From IMG/VR virus record IMGVR_UViG_3300030328_002692, positions 27,134 to 91,133 of that record: a DNA stretch of 64,000 nt; one strand, given 5' to 3'. Source of the stretch: a virus. Under the pieces are notes generated by a model. The model made no database searches. It was given only the letters and a program-made list of their open reading frames with translations, and had not been told where the DNA came from. A program made the position numbers and the translations under genes. Shown here in pieces: positions 1 through 7,559 of this stretch (within the stretch, counting starts at the first letter, position 1; every line of letters begins with the position of its first letter).

Positions 1-11
1 CCTGATTGGAG

Positions 12-500
12 ATGAGAAGTCCTTATGATTATTACCCAACACCAGAGTGGTGTTATGAAAACTTACCTATAGATTGGAGTCAATTTAAGACTGCAATGGA
101 ACCTTGTGAAGGAGATGGTAGAATAACAAAGTTTTTACAAAGTAAAGGAATGGAAGTAACTACCTGTGAAATACAACATGGTAAAGACTTTTTAGAGTAT
201 GGGCATGATTTTACAGAAGATCATGGCTTTGACTTAATTTTTACAAACCCACCCTTTAGTATAGCAGAAGAATTTATTGAGCATAGTATGATGCTTTCTA
301 CAACAGTAGTAATGTTATTAAGAATAAATTTTTTAGGGAGTCAAAAAAGATATGACTTTTGGAATCAGTTTCCGCCCGATGGATTGTTTATTCTTAGTAA
401 AAGACCTTCATTTACAGGTAAGGGCACAGACGCAACAGACTATGCATGGTTTGTATGGAGTGATATAAAAGAGTTGCAAGGACTCCATTGGATAAAATGA
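12..500 (+). CDS. Putative DNA N6-adenine methyltransferase-like protein
   Basis: A protein of about 162 residues with the hallmarks of a small amino-methyltransferase: a YPTP segment near the N-terminus, an SAM-binding motif I-like EPCEGDG (about residues 30-36) and the catalytic motif IV NPPF (about 79-82). Such enzymes methylate adenine in DNA using S-adenosylmethionine and in phages often protect the genome from restriction. No separate target-recognition domain is visible, so the recognition sequence cannot be guessed. A stop lies in frame at 3-5; I chose the ATG at 12, but a TTG at 6 is possible and the upstream ribosome site is cut off by the window edge. It is the first visible gene of the early operon and overlaps the helicase gene by a few bases. 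Catalytic activity is inferred. Confidence 0.7.
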   Translation: MRSPYDYYPTPEWCYENLPIDWSQFKTAMEPCEGDGRITKFLQSKGMEVTTCEIQHGKDFLEYGHDFTEDHGFDLIFTNPPFSIAEEFIEHSMMLSTTVVMLLRINFLGSQKRYDFWNQFPPDGLFILSKRPSFTGKGTDATDYAWFVWSDIKELQGLHWIK

Positions 501-1777
501 AAGCAGTACTCAGCGACAGAATATATCTAGAAGTTCTTCCACATACACAGAAGAAAATTGATGATGAATTAACTTATTCAATCCCTTCATTTAGATTTAA
601 TGACCCGCCTCTTATAATTAAAAATATGGCGTTAATTAAACAAGGACTAGTAGCTATACCTATTGGTAGGCAGGATTTAATACCCAACGACTACGAAATA
701 GTAGATAAACGAACGGAGAAACCAGTAGAGTTTCCTGAATTTGCATTTGAATTAAGAGAAAGCCAACAGTCAGTTTATAACGAAGTAGACGACAGCGCAA
801 TAATTAACGCTTGGGTCAGTTGGGGAAAGACATTTACAGCTTTAGCAATAGCAGGCAAGTTAGGTCAAAAGACACTTGTAGTTACACATACCGTCCCTTT
901 GCGGAAACAGTGGGAAAATGAAGTAAAGAAAGTCTTTGGTTTTGAACCCGGAATAATTGGTAGTGGAAATTTCAAAATTTCGCCTCCCATTGTAATAGGG
1001 AATATACAATCATTATACAAAAAAATTAAAGAGTTGAGACAAGAATTTGGGACAATCATCTTAGATGAAATGCATCACGTTTCCTCTCCTACATTCTCAC
1101 GAATTATTGATAAGTCCTGCGCTAGATATAAGATAGGACTTACAGGCACTTTACAGAGAAAAGATGGTAAACATGTTGTCTTTAGAGATTATTTTGGAGA
1201 CAATGTCTTTAAACCACCAAAGGAAAACTTTATGGTGCCAAAAATTGATATCCTACAACTACCGATAAGGTTTATTGACGGAACATCAATCCCATGGGCT
1301 AATCGAATAAATGAATTAGCCTATAACCCAGAATACCAACATTCTGTGGCAATGGCTGCTGCATCATATGCTGCCAAAGGTCATAAAGTGTTAGTGGTAT
1401 CTGATAGAGTAGATTTCCTAAAAAACTGTGCCAAACTCACTGGTGATAATGCAGTTTATGTAACAGGAGATATACCACACGAAGAAAGACCAGATATACT
1501 TCAACAGATTTATGAAGATAAAGACATACTGTATGGGACACAGTCAATATTCTCAGAAGGTATTTCTTTAAACATTCTAAGCTGTTTGATACTGGCCACA
1601 CCAGTGAACAACGAGCCTCTACTTACTCAGCTAATTGGTAGGGTAATTAGGGATTATGAAGGAAAACAACAACCCGCAATAGTAGATATTAATTTAATCG
1701 GAAAAACTGCAAAGAGACAGGCTAGTCAACGACTAGGGTACTATATCAAACAAGGATATGAGATATCAACCCTGTAA
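497..1777 (+). CDS. DEAD-like superfamily 2 helicase (UvsW-like)
   Basis: A 426-residue SF2 helicase that probably remodels branched DNA in replication and recombination, as T4 UvsW does. An N-terminal domain of about 90 residues precedes RecA-like domain 1 with a Q-motif-like ELRESQ, a Walker A ending WGKT, Walker B DEMHH and motif III GLTGT. Domain 2 holds motif VI QLIGRVIR. The residue before the last Walker A glycine is Trp and the first glycine is Ser; phage UvsW proteins also deviate there, so this is not evidence of loss. The ATG at 497 was preferred to a TTG at 488. It sits in the recombination operon just upstream of a strong promoter that restarts transcription for the next genes. 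Confidence 0.85.
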   Translation: MKAVLSDRIYLEVLPHTQKKIDDELTYSIPSFRFNDPPLIIKNMALIKQGLVAIPIGRQDLIPNDYEIVDKRTEKPVEFPEFAFELRESQQSVYNEVDDSAIINAWVSWGKTFTALAIAGKLGQKTLVVTHTVPLRKQWENEVKKVFGFEPGIIGSGNFKISPPIVIGNIQSLYKKIKELRQEFGTIILDEMHHVSSPTFSRIIDKSCARYKIGLTGTLQRKDGKHVVFRDYFGDNVFKPPKENFMVPKIDILQLPIRFIDGTSIPWANRINELAYNPEYQHSVAMAAASYAAKGHKVLVVSDRVDFLKNCAKLTGDNAVYVTGDIPHEERPDILQQIYEDKDILYGTQSIFSEGISLNILSCLILATPVNNEPLLTQLIGRVIRDYEGKQQPAIVDINLIGKTAKRQASQRLGYYIKQGYEISTL

Positions 1778-1797
1778 GCACCTCCGAAAAATATTAC

Positions 1798-1826
1798 TTG
1801 ACACGAGTTTCAAAATTTGTTATAAT
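1798..1826 (+). promoter_or_regulatory. Consensus sigma70 promoter P1 (early operon)
   Basis: TTGACA at 1798-1803 and TATAAT at 1821-1826 are separated by exactly 17 bases, a perfect match to the bacterial housekeeping consensus. The 3' half of the spacer (AAAATTTG) and the A/T-rich sequence before the -35 resemble four other promoters in this window. The expected transcription start, near 1833, falls just inside the annotated start of the next gene. Confidence 0.85.
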
Positions 1827-1828
1827 AT

Positions 1829-2227
1829 ATGATAAAATATAATTGGGAAAAGATATTTAGAGAAGCGAAAGGCGATAGTGTTTCAATTCTCACTATTATT
1901 CATCTCTTAACTTATAAGAGAATCCCAGCCAGCCGAAAGGATAAGACATACAAGTACTTCGGGAAAAGTTTTCTCGGGGATAGCTTTCTGTGTAATCCAC
2001 GACAACTGCTGGTAGAAAGAAGAAATTATAGTAATAAAGAGGCTGCCGAATATATTGCAGTCGCTTCATACCGTAACTACTTCGAATTTATGCAATCAGG
2101 TAAGACAACACTAGAGTTGTTACACTTGCCTGTTGACACAACGATAGTAAATCGCAACAGATTGCTTCAGATTAAAGATGGTCTAGTACACTTTAAGTTT
2201 GAAGATAACGCTAATTGGAGAAAATAA
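1829..2227 (+). CDS. Conserved phage protein of unknown function
   Basis: A 132-residue basic, soluble-looking protein beginning with a Tyr-Asn-Trp-Glu-Lys segment; short proteins with this kind of N-terminus are familiar in marine T4-like and related phages next to replication genes, but I know of no assigned function. No enzyme motif, signal peptide or membrane segment is seen. The ATG at 1829 lies only 3 bases after the -10 box of P1 and has no Shine-Dalgarno sequence, so it is either read from upstream transcripts or is an odd leaderless case. Its stop overlaps the start of the next gene (TAATG), implying translational coupling with the ssDNA-binding protein. Confidence 0.7.
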   Translation: MIKYNWEKIFREAKGDSVSILTIIHLLTYKRIPASRKDKTYKYFGKSFLGDSFLCNPRQLLVERRNYSNKEAAEYIAVASYRNYFEFMQSGKTTLELLHLPVDTTIVNRNRLLQIKDGLVHFKFEDNANWRK

Positions 2228-2862
2228 TGGCAATAAAATTTAATCAAGCGCAAGGTAGCGCAAAAAAAGAAAAGATAGACCAGTATACTTACAAAGAAGG
2301 AGATAACAAGTTCCGTCTAGTAGGAGATATACTGCCTAGATATGTTTACTGGATTAAAGGCGAAAACAATAAAAATATTCCTATGGAATGTTTAGCTTTC
2401 GATAGAGATACAGAAACTTTCAATAATAAGGACAAGGATTACGTAAGAGAGTTCTTTCCTGATTTAAAATGTGGTTGGGCATACGCTATTCAGTGTATAG
2501 ACCCTTCTGATGGCAATGTAAAAGTTGTTAATCTTAAGAAAAAACTCATGGAACAGATAATGGTAGCCGCTGAAGATTTAGGCGACCCGACTGACCCTGA
2601 AACAGGGTGGGACGTTCACTTCCAGAGAGTTAAAACTGGGCCTATGGCTTTCAATGTAGAGTACAGATTACAAGCTCTTAAATGTAAGAATAGACCTTTA
2701 ACCGAAGAAGAACAAGCATCAGTAGCAGACCTAAGGTCTATGGACGATGTTCTTCCTAGACCAACAGCAGATGCTCAGTTAGAGCTACTGCAAAGAGTAA
2801 CTCAACCATCTGATGGAGCAGAAGCACCTTCCGATGTCGATAGTGAGTTCAGTATTAGTTAG
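2227..2862 (+). CDS. Putative single-stranded DNA-binding protein (gp32-like)
   Basis: A 211-residue protein with a basic N-terminus, a central region with aromatic and cysteine residues and an acidic, Ser/Asp-rich C-terminal tail ending in Phe-Ser-Ile-Ser. An acidic flexible tail is typical of phage single-stranded DNA-binding proteins, where it contacts replication and recombination partners. Its position among helicase, gp47/46-like nuclease and exonuclease genes supports this role. The start at 2227 is chosen because GGAG lies 7 bases upstream and the ATG is coupled to the previous stop; an ATG at 2215 lies before that ribosome site. The family call rests on overall character and context, not on a decisive motif. 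Confidence 0.6.
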   Translation: MAIKFNQAQGSAKKEKIDQYTYKEGDNKFRLVGDILPRYVYWIKGENNKNIPMECLAFDRDTETFNNKDKDYVREFFPDLKCGWAYAIQCIDPSDGNVKVVNLKKKLMEQIMVAAEDLGDPTDPETGWDVHFQRVKTGPMAFNVEYRLQALKCKNRPLTEEEQASVADLRSMDDVLPRPTADAQLELLQRVTQPSDGAEAPSDVDSEFSIS

Positions 2863-2872
2863 GAGAGATAAT

Positions 2873-3379
2873 ATGATAGGAGTAGGTGACTTATTCCCAA
2901 ACTTCCACTTAACAGGAGTAGAAAAAGATAATTCTATAATAGATATAGATATCTTAACTCCTAATATGTGGAGTGTAGTATATTTTTATCCTAAAGACTT
3001 TACTTTCATTTGCCCGACTGAAATATCCGCTATGGATAAATTAACAAATAATGCAGATGTTATTGGAGTCAGCGGAGATAATGAGTATTGTAAGATTGCA
3101 TGGAAAACATCAGTAGGCATGATAAGAGATATTAAACATATCTTAGCCGCTGATTGTGGGTTAAAACTCGCTAGTAAACTAGGAATTGTAGACCCAGACG
3201 AGGGTGTATGTCTTAGAGCAACTTACATAGTCGATCCCGAAGGAGTAATCCAACATGTATCAGTTAATGCGCTAGATACAGGCAGAAATGCTGATGAGAT
3301 TCTTAGAACTTTACAAGCACTTAAAGCTGGTGGTCTCACCGCGTGTGCTTGGCAGGAAGGAGATGACTTCGTAGCATGA
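2873..3379 (+). CDS. Peroxiredoxin (AhpC/Prx family)
   Basis: A 168-residue thiol peroxidase that reduces hydrogen peroxide and organic peroxides. The peroxidatic site FTFICPTE with Cys47 is intact, and a C-terminal Cys at about 158 (in TACAWQEGDD) is placed as the resolving cysteine of typical 2-Cys enzymes. The downstream VCLRATYIVDPEG segment is also characteristic of the family. The start at 2873 follows an AGGAGA ribosome site; a longer in-frame ORF from 2813 only overlaps the preceding gene. Its stop overlaps the next ATG (ATGA), so it is embedded in the recombination operon. This is an auxiliary metabolic gene unusual for phages; it probably protects infected cells or the neighbouring ribonucleotide reductase from oxidative damage (inference). 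Confidence 0.9.
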   Translation: MIGVGDLFPNFHLTGVEKDNSIIDIDILTPNMWSVVYFYPKDFTFICPTEISAMDKLTNNADVIGVSGDNEYCKIAWKTSVGMIRDIKHILAADCGLKLASKLGIVDPDEGVCLRATYIVDPEGVIQHVSVNALDTGRNADEILRTLQALKAGGLTACAWQEGDDFVA

Positions 3380-4329
3380 TTTTATTTACAGCAGATTGGC
3401 ACTTAAAGTTAGGTCAAAAGAATGTACCAATGGCATGGGCGTGTACTCGTTATAAATACTTTTTTGAAACATTACATGAAATAGAAGAAAGCATAGATAT
3501 GCACATTATTGGAGGGGATTTATTTGATAGAGTTCCTTCAATGGACGAACTCACACTTTATTTTGATTTTATCAAAGAAGTAGAAGTTCCTACTATTATC
3601 TATGATGGAAACCATGAAGCTACTAAAAAGTACAAAACTTTCTTTTCTAATTTAAAGAGAGCCACATCTGATGTAAACGACTTAGTCGAAATTGTAGATA
3701 CAACTACTGAGTATCCTTGGGGTACTATCCTTCCTTATGCAGATTTGCATAGAAAAGGTGGAATAGAATTCTGCAATAAAAACAAACCTCTATTTACTCA
3801 TGTGAGGGGAGAAATCCCACCTCATGTTACACCAGAGGTAGACCTAGATAGATTTAATGACTTTCCTGTAGTTTTTGCGGGTGACCTACATAGCCACTCC
3901 AACACGCAGAGAAATATAATCTATCCAGGAAGTCCTATGACTACTTCTTTTCATAGAGAGTTAGTCAAAACAGGATACCTTATGATTGATGAAGATAATG
4001 ATTTCAGTTGGGAATGGCATGAATTTGATTTGCCACAGCTTCTTAGAAAGACTGTGGACAATCCAGATGAAATGATACCAACAGAATATCATCACACAAT
4101 ATATGAGATAGAAGGGGACGTAGCTGATTTAGCAAATGTTAAAAACTCTGAACTTCTTGACAAAAAAGTTGTTAAAAGAAGTTCAGAAGCTACACTTAAT
4201 CTCAAAGATTTATCAATGGAAGAAGAACTGGTAGAGTACTTAAGTGCTATACTGAATTTAAATGATGAAAAAATAAAACAAATAATGGGAGTGTTTAATG
4301 ATTACTCTAAAAACGCTACGTTGGGATAA
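3376..4329 (+). CDS. SbcD/Mre11-type recombination nuclease subunit (T4 gp47-like)
   Basis: A 317-residue calcineurin-like metallophosphoesterase. Metal-binding motifs appear in order: DWHL near residue 7, GGDLFDR near 46, DGNHE near 76 and GDLHSH near 170. With its SbcC/gp46 partner, encoded immediately downstream, it should form the Mre11-Rad50-type complex that resects double-stranded ends for recombination-dependent replication. The start overlaps the peroxiredoxin stop, and the gene overlaps the next by 32 bases. All metal ligands expected by eye are present. Confidence 0.9.
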   Translation: MILFTADWHLKLGQKNVPMAWACTRYKYFFETLHEIEESIDMHIIGGDLFDRVPSMDELTLYFDFIKEVEVPTIIYDGNHEATKKYKTFFSNLKRATSDVNDLVEIVDTTTEYPWGTILPYADLHRKGGIEFCNKNKPLFTHVRGEIPPHVTPEVDLDRFNDFPVVFAGDLHSHSNTQRNIIYPGSPMTTSFHRELVKTGYLMIDEDNDFSWEWHEFDLPQLLRKTVDNPDEMIPTEYHHTIYEIEGDVADLANVKNSELLDKKVVKRSSEATLNLKDLSMEEELVEYLSAILNLNDEKIKQIMGVFNDYSKNATLG

Positions 4330-6088
4330 TTGTTTTAGTTATGGGTCAGATAATGTTCTTGAATTAAATGACACAAACCTTACTCAACTTGTAGGAACAA
4401 ACGGACAAGGAAAGTCTAGTATTCCTTTAATACTTGAAGAAGTATTATTTAATAAAAATAGTAAGGGAATTAAAAAGCAAGAAATACAAAACAGATTCAT
4501 TAACAAAGGATATTCAATTAATCTCACATTCTCAGTAGACGAGAATGAGTACGAAATTGATGTAAGTAGAAAAGCTAGTATAAAGTGTAAACTCTATGAA
4601 AATGGAGAGGATATTTCTAGTCATACTGCAACCAACACATATAAGACAGTCCAAGAACTACTTGGTCTTGATTTTAAGACTTTCACACAACTTGTATATC
4701 AAAATACGAACACATCATTACAGTTTCTAACTGCGACAGATACAAACAGAAAAAAGTTTCTAATTGATTTGTTAAAGCTAGAAGAATATGTTGAGTTCTT
4801 TGAAATATTCAAGGACGCAGCAAGAGAGATTTCTTTTGAAGTGAACAGTCTAAACAGTAAATCTGACACAATTGTGAAATGGTTAAATGAAAATAAATTG
4901 GAGAGTATAGAACTACTCCCGATAAAAAACTTACCAAAATATTCACAAAAAGACGAAGATGATTTACAGCAGTTACGAAGCGATTTTGAAAAAATCTCCG
5001 AAAATAATAAAAAAATTATAGACAATAATTCAAACCGTGAGCAGTTGCAACAGGTTGAAAAAAGTAAATTTCTTTCTTATAAAGGCGATAAGATTCGTGT
5101 TGACGCTATGTCGCAGAAACTTGGAAAGTATTCTTCCCAATTGTCTGAATCCATAGCACACTTAGATAAATTATCGGAACTCGAAGGGCTATGCCCAACT
5201 TGTGAGCAACAAATAGATTCCGAAAATCGCGAACGACTTATAAAAGGTTATGAAAGACTACAACAGTCGGCGCAGAAAGAAATAGCAAATGTCCGCGTGG
5301 AGATTGAAGACGCTCAAGAGCACAATGCGAATATAGTGCGTAGGGAAGTGCAACAACGCGAGTTTGAAGAACTTATGAAAATTGTGGACAACAGTCTACC
5401 TTCTCAAATTTTAGACGGTGACTTACTTTCTTCCCAAATTGACGAACTTACTTCCAAGATTGCGAATATTCGTTCTGAAATAGAAAATGTGAGTGCAGAA
5501 AATCAAATGGCGGAACGCCATAATACTCGTATCTCTATTATACAGGAACAAACAAGTGATATGGAATCGCAACTGGAAGAGATTGTCGCAGCTTTGGGTA
5601 AGGTTGAAGAAAAGTCTGCACACTTAGAAATACTGAAAAAAGCATTTAGTACAAACGGACTACTTGCATATAAAATCGAAAATCTAGTAAAAGATTTAGA
5701 ACAATTAACAAATGAATACCTATCTGAACTATCAGATGGAAGATTTAGTTTAGAGTTTGTTGTAACGAACGACAAGTTAAATGTAGAGATTACAGATAAT
5801 GCGAAAGTAGTAGATATTCTAGCATTATCCTCAGGAGAACTCGCAAGAGTTAATACAGCAACGCTACTAGCGATACGAAAATTAATGAGTAGTATTTCTA
5901 GTTCAAGGATTAATACCTTGTTTCTTGATGAAATAATCAGTGTGCTTGATGATGAAGGAAAGGAAAAGTTAGTAGAAATATTACTAGAAGAAGAATTAAA
6001 TACTTATCTAGTGTCTCATGGCTGGACTCACCCATTACTTGCAAAAATTGAAGTTATTAAGGAAGAAAATATTAGTCATTTAGAATGA
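4298..6088 (+). CDS. SbcC/Rad50-type ATPase subunit (T4 gp46-like)
   Basis: A 596-residue SMC-like ATPase. The Walker A motif GTNGQGKSS is near residue 33, a zinc hook CPTC lies near the middle (about 300) flanked by long coiled-coil arms, the ABC signature LSSGELARVN is near 505, and Walker B LFLDEIISVLDD follows. It is shorter than cellular Rad50 but close to T4 gp46 in size. It is the partner of the metallophosphoesterase just upstream. The start at 4298 has a good GGGAG ribosome site within the upstream gene. The complex should process DNA ends for replication-coupled recombination. Confidence 0.9.
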   Translation: MITLKTLRWDNCFSYGSDNVLELNDTNLTQLVGTNGQGKSSIPLILEEVLFNKNSKGIKKQEIQNRFINKGYSINLTFSVDENEYEIDVSRKASIKCKLYENGEDISSHTATNTYKTVQELLGLDFKTFTQLVYQNTNTSLQFLTATDTNRKKFLIDLLKLEEYVEFFEIFKDAAREISFEVNSLNSKSDTIVKWLNENKLESIELLPIKNLPKYSQKDEDDLQQLRSDFEKISENNKKIIDNNSNREQLQQVEKSKFLSYKGDKIRVDAMSQKLGKYSSQLSESIAHLDKLSELEGLCPTCEQQIDSENRERLIKGYERLQQSAQKEIANVRVEIEDAQEHNANIVRREVQQREFEELMKIVDNSLPSQILDGDLLSSQIDELTSKIANIRSEIENVSAENQMAERHNTRISIIQEQTSDMESQLEEIVAALGKVEEKSAHLEILKKAFSTNGLLAYKIENLVKDLEQLTNEYLSELSDGRFSLEFVVTNDKLNVEITDNAKVVDILALSSGELARVNTATLLAIRKLMSSISSSRINTLFLDEIISVLDDEGKEKLVEILLEEELNTYLVSHGWTHPLLAKIEVIKEENISHLE

Positions 6089-6089
6089 T

Positions 6090-6266
6090 ATGGCAAAAAA
6101 AGAAGGAGATACCTTTTGGTATCACGAGTGTCCTCATACGGACAAAAAGGTGTATCTGCCTGTAGATATGAAATGTCCCGACTGTGTGTTGGCAGACATG
6201 AATCCTACTGAAAGGGCTTCGGTACAAATGAAACGATATTTAAACGAAATAGAAGGAACTGATTAG
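6090..6266 (+). CDS. Zinc-finger-like microprotein (58 aa)
   Basis: A short gene squeezed between the gp46-like ATPase (stop at 6088) and the nuclease gene (GTG at 6266, sharing one base with this stop). The product has an HECPH cluster near residue 12 and a KCPDC knuckle near 28-32, a pattern suggesting one structural zinc ion. The packing without any gap strongly supports that it is translated. Function unknown; its setting suggests a small factor in recombination or transcription. Confidence 0.7.
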   Translation: MAKKEGDTFWYHECPHTDKKVYLPVDMKCPDCVLADMNPTERASVQMKRYLNEIEGTD

Positions 6267-6757
6267 TGGTCAATTCAAGACAAAAAGGGAGTAAAGCAGA
6301 ACTTCAAGTCGCTGCTATGCTCAAAACATATACAGGACTTGAATTTACAGGAACGCCCGGAAGTGGTAGTGGTAAAATTAAGGGAGATTTGTATGTAATA
6401 GATAAACATAATATCTTTCTTATAGAAGTAAAACACTATAGGGATATGGCGTTCAATCAAAAGATTTTTACACAAAAGAATAATAATTTTGTAAAATGGT
6501 GGACAAAGGCAATTTCACAGGCAAAAGATATGAAACAAGAGCCTCTACTGATTATGAAACAGAATTACTCGCAATGGTATATTGCGACTACAAGAAAGCC
6601 TGTGAACACAAAACGATATATGTACATAAACTGGCTCGGTGCGTATATTGTATTAGCAGATAAGTGGCTGGAATACGAAAAAGTGGAATTTACAAATGGC
6701 GATAAACTTCTCAAGCCTTGGGAACCAGATCCAGAATGGGAACTTACTGATAGTTGA
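6266..6757 (+). CDS. PD-(D/E)XK nuclease, putative Holliday junction resolvase
   Basis: A 163-residue protein with the resolvase-type nuclease core: GSKAE with Glu12, then KGDLYV with Asp41, then IEVK with Glu54 and Lys56. A Gly/Ser-rich loop lies between helix 1 and the first strand, as in Hjc- or VRR-like nucleases. It probably cleaves branched DNA at the end of phage recombination. It starts with GTG overlapping the stop of the microprotein, and its 3' end overlaps the exonuclease gene by about 60 bases. Nuclease fold is well supported; Holliday-junction specificity is inferred from context. Confidence 0.75.
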   Translation: MVNSRQKGSKAELQVAAMLKTYTGLEFTGTPGSGSGKIKGDLYVIDKHNIFLIEVKHYRDMAFNQKIFTQKNNNFVKWWTKAISQAKDMKQEPLLIMKQNYSQWYIATTRKPVNTKRYMYINWLGAYIVLADKWLEYEKVEFTNGDKLLKPWEPDPEWELTDS

Positions 6758-7559
6758 TGGTCTTAATGTTGCATTTAGATGGAAACATTCAAGACAATTA
6801 GAATTTAAACACGACTATGTAAGAACTGTTGAGAGTCTGGCAAAATCCTACAACTGTGGGAACATTATAGTACTAGCTGATGGTGGCAGTACTTATAGAA
6901 AAAATATCTATCCTGAATACAAGGCGAATAGAAAGGAAAGATATTCAGAACAAACAGAACAAGAAAAAGCTGAGTTTGCTCAATTCATGGGCGAATTTAG
7001 TAATGCCTTTACAAATTTGAAAAAGAAAGGGCATTTAACAATAAAACAAAGCGGCTTAGAAGCTGATGATTTGGCTGCTTGGATAGTTGGTAAAAAAGAA
7101 GATTTTGGTATAGATGAAATTTGGTTGATATCGTCAGATAAAGACTGGGATTTACTTATATCAGATAAAGTATCTCGTTTTAGTACAGTAACTAGAAAAG
7201 AGATTACAATGAATAATTGGGACGACCATTATGATGTTGAGCCAGATAAATATCTAACGCTCAAATGTCTAGCAGGCGATACAGGAGATAATGTTCCTGG
7301 AATTGCTGGTATCGGTCCAAAGAGAGCTGTATCATTAATTGAACAGTATGGAGATTTGTTTGATATATACAATGCCTGTCCAATAGATAGTCATTATAAA
7401 TTCATACAAAGTCTTAATGAACACGCAGACAGACTGTTGCTCAACGCGGAACTCATGGATTTAGAGAGTTATTCCGAGCAGGCACTCATAGAAGCAGACA
7501 TGAATTTAGAGGATTTATCCTCACAAATATTGGAGTATTTGAATGAAGTTAGAGATTGA
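6696..7559 (+). CDS. 5'-3' exonuclease (FEN/T4 RNase H/T5 exonuclease family)
   Basis: A 287-residue structure-specific nuclease. Family motifs appear in order: VDGLNVAFR with the first metal-binding Asp, YRKNIYPEYKANR, LEADDLAAW, SSDKDWD, and a helix-3-turn-helix DNA-binding segment LAGDTGDNVPGIAGIGPKRA. In phages it removes RNA primers and processes flaps during replication. The ATG at 6696 gives a natural N-terminus leading straight into the first beta-strand, at the cost of a 62-base overlap with the nuclease gene. It also overlaps the downstream nrdA start by 17 bases. Confidence 0.9.
   Translation: MAINFSSLGNQIQNGNLLIVDGLNVAFRWKHSRQLEFKHDYVRTVESLAKSYNCGNIIVLADGGSTYRKNIYPEYKANRKERYSEQTEQEKAEFAQFMGEFSNAFTNLKKKGHLTIKQSGLEADDLAAWIVGKKEDFGIDEIWLISSDKDWDLLISDKVSRFSTVTRKEITMNNWDDHYDVEPDKYLTLKCLAGDTGDNVPGIAGIGPKRAVSLIEQYGDLFDIYNACPIDSHYKFIQSLNEHADRLLLNAELMDLESYSEQALIEADMNLEDLSSQILEYLNEVRD

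Noticed and set aside
497-1777. Degenerate Walker A in the helicase as a sign of inactivity
   Set aside because: The Gly-Lys-Thr end is intact and UvsW-type helicases often deviate at the first glycine.
2813-2872. A longer N-terminus for the peroxiredoxin
   Set aside because: The extra 20 residues overlap the ssDNA-binding gene, and an AGGAGA ribosome site precedes the ATG at 2873.
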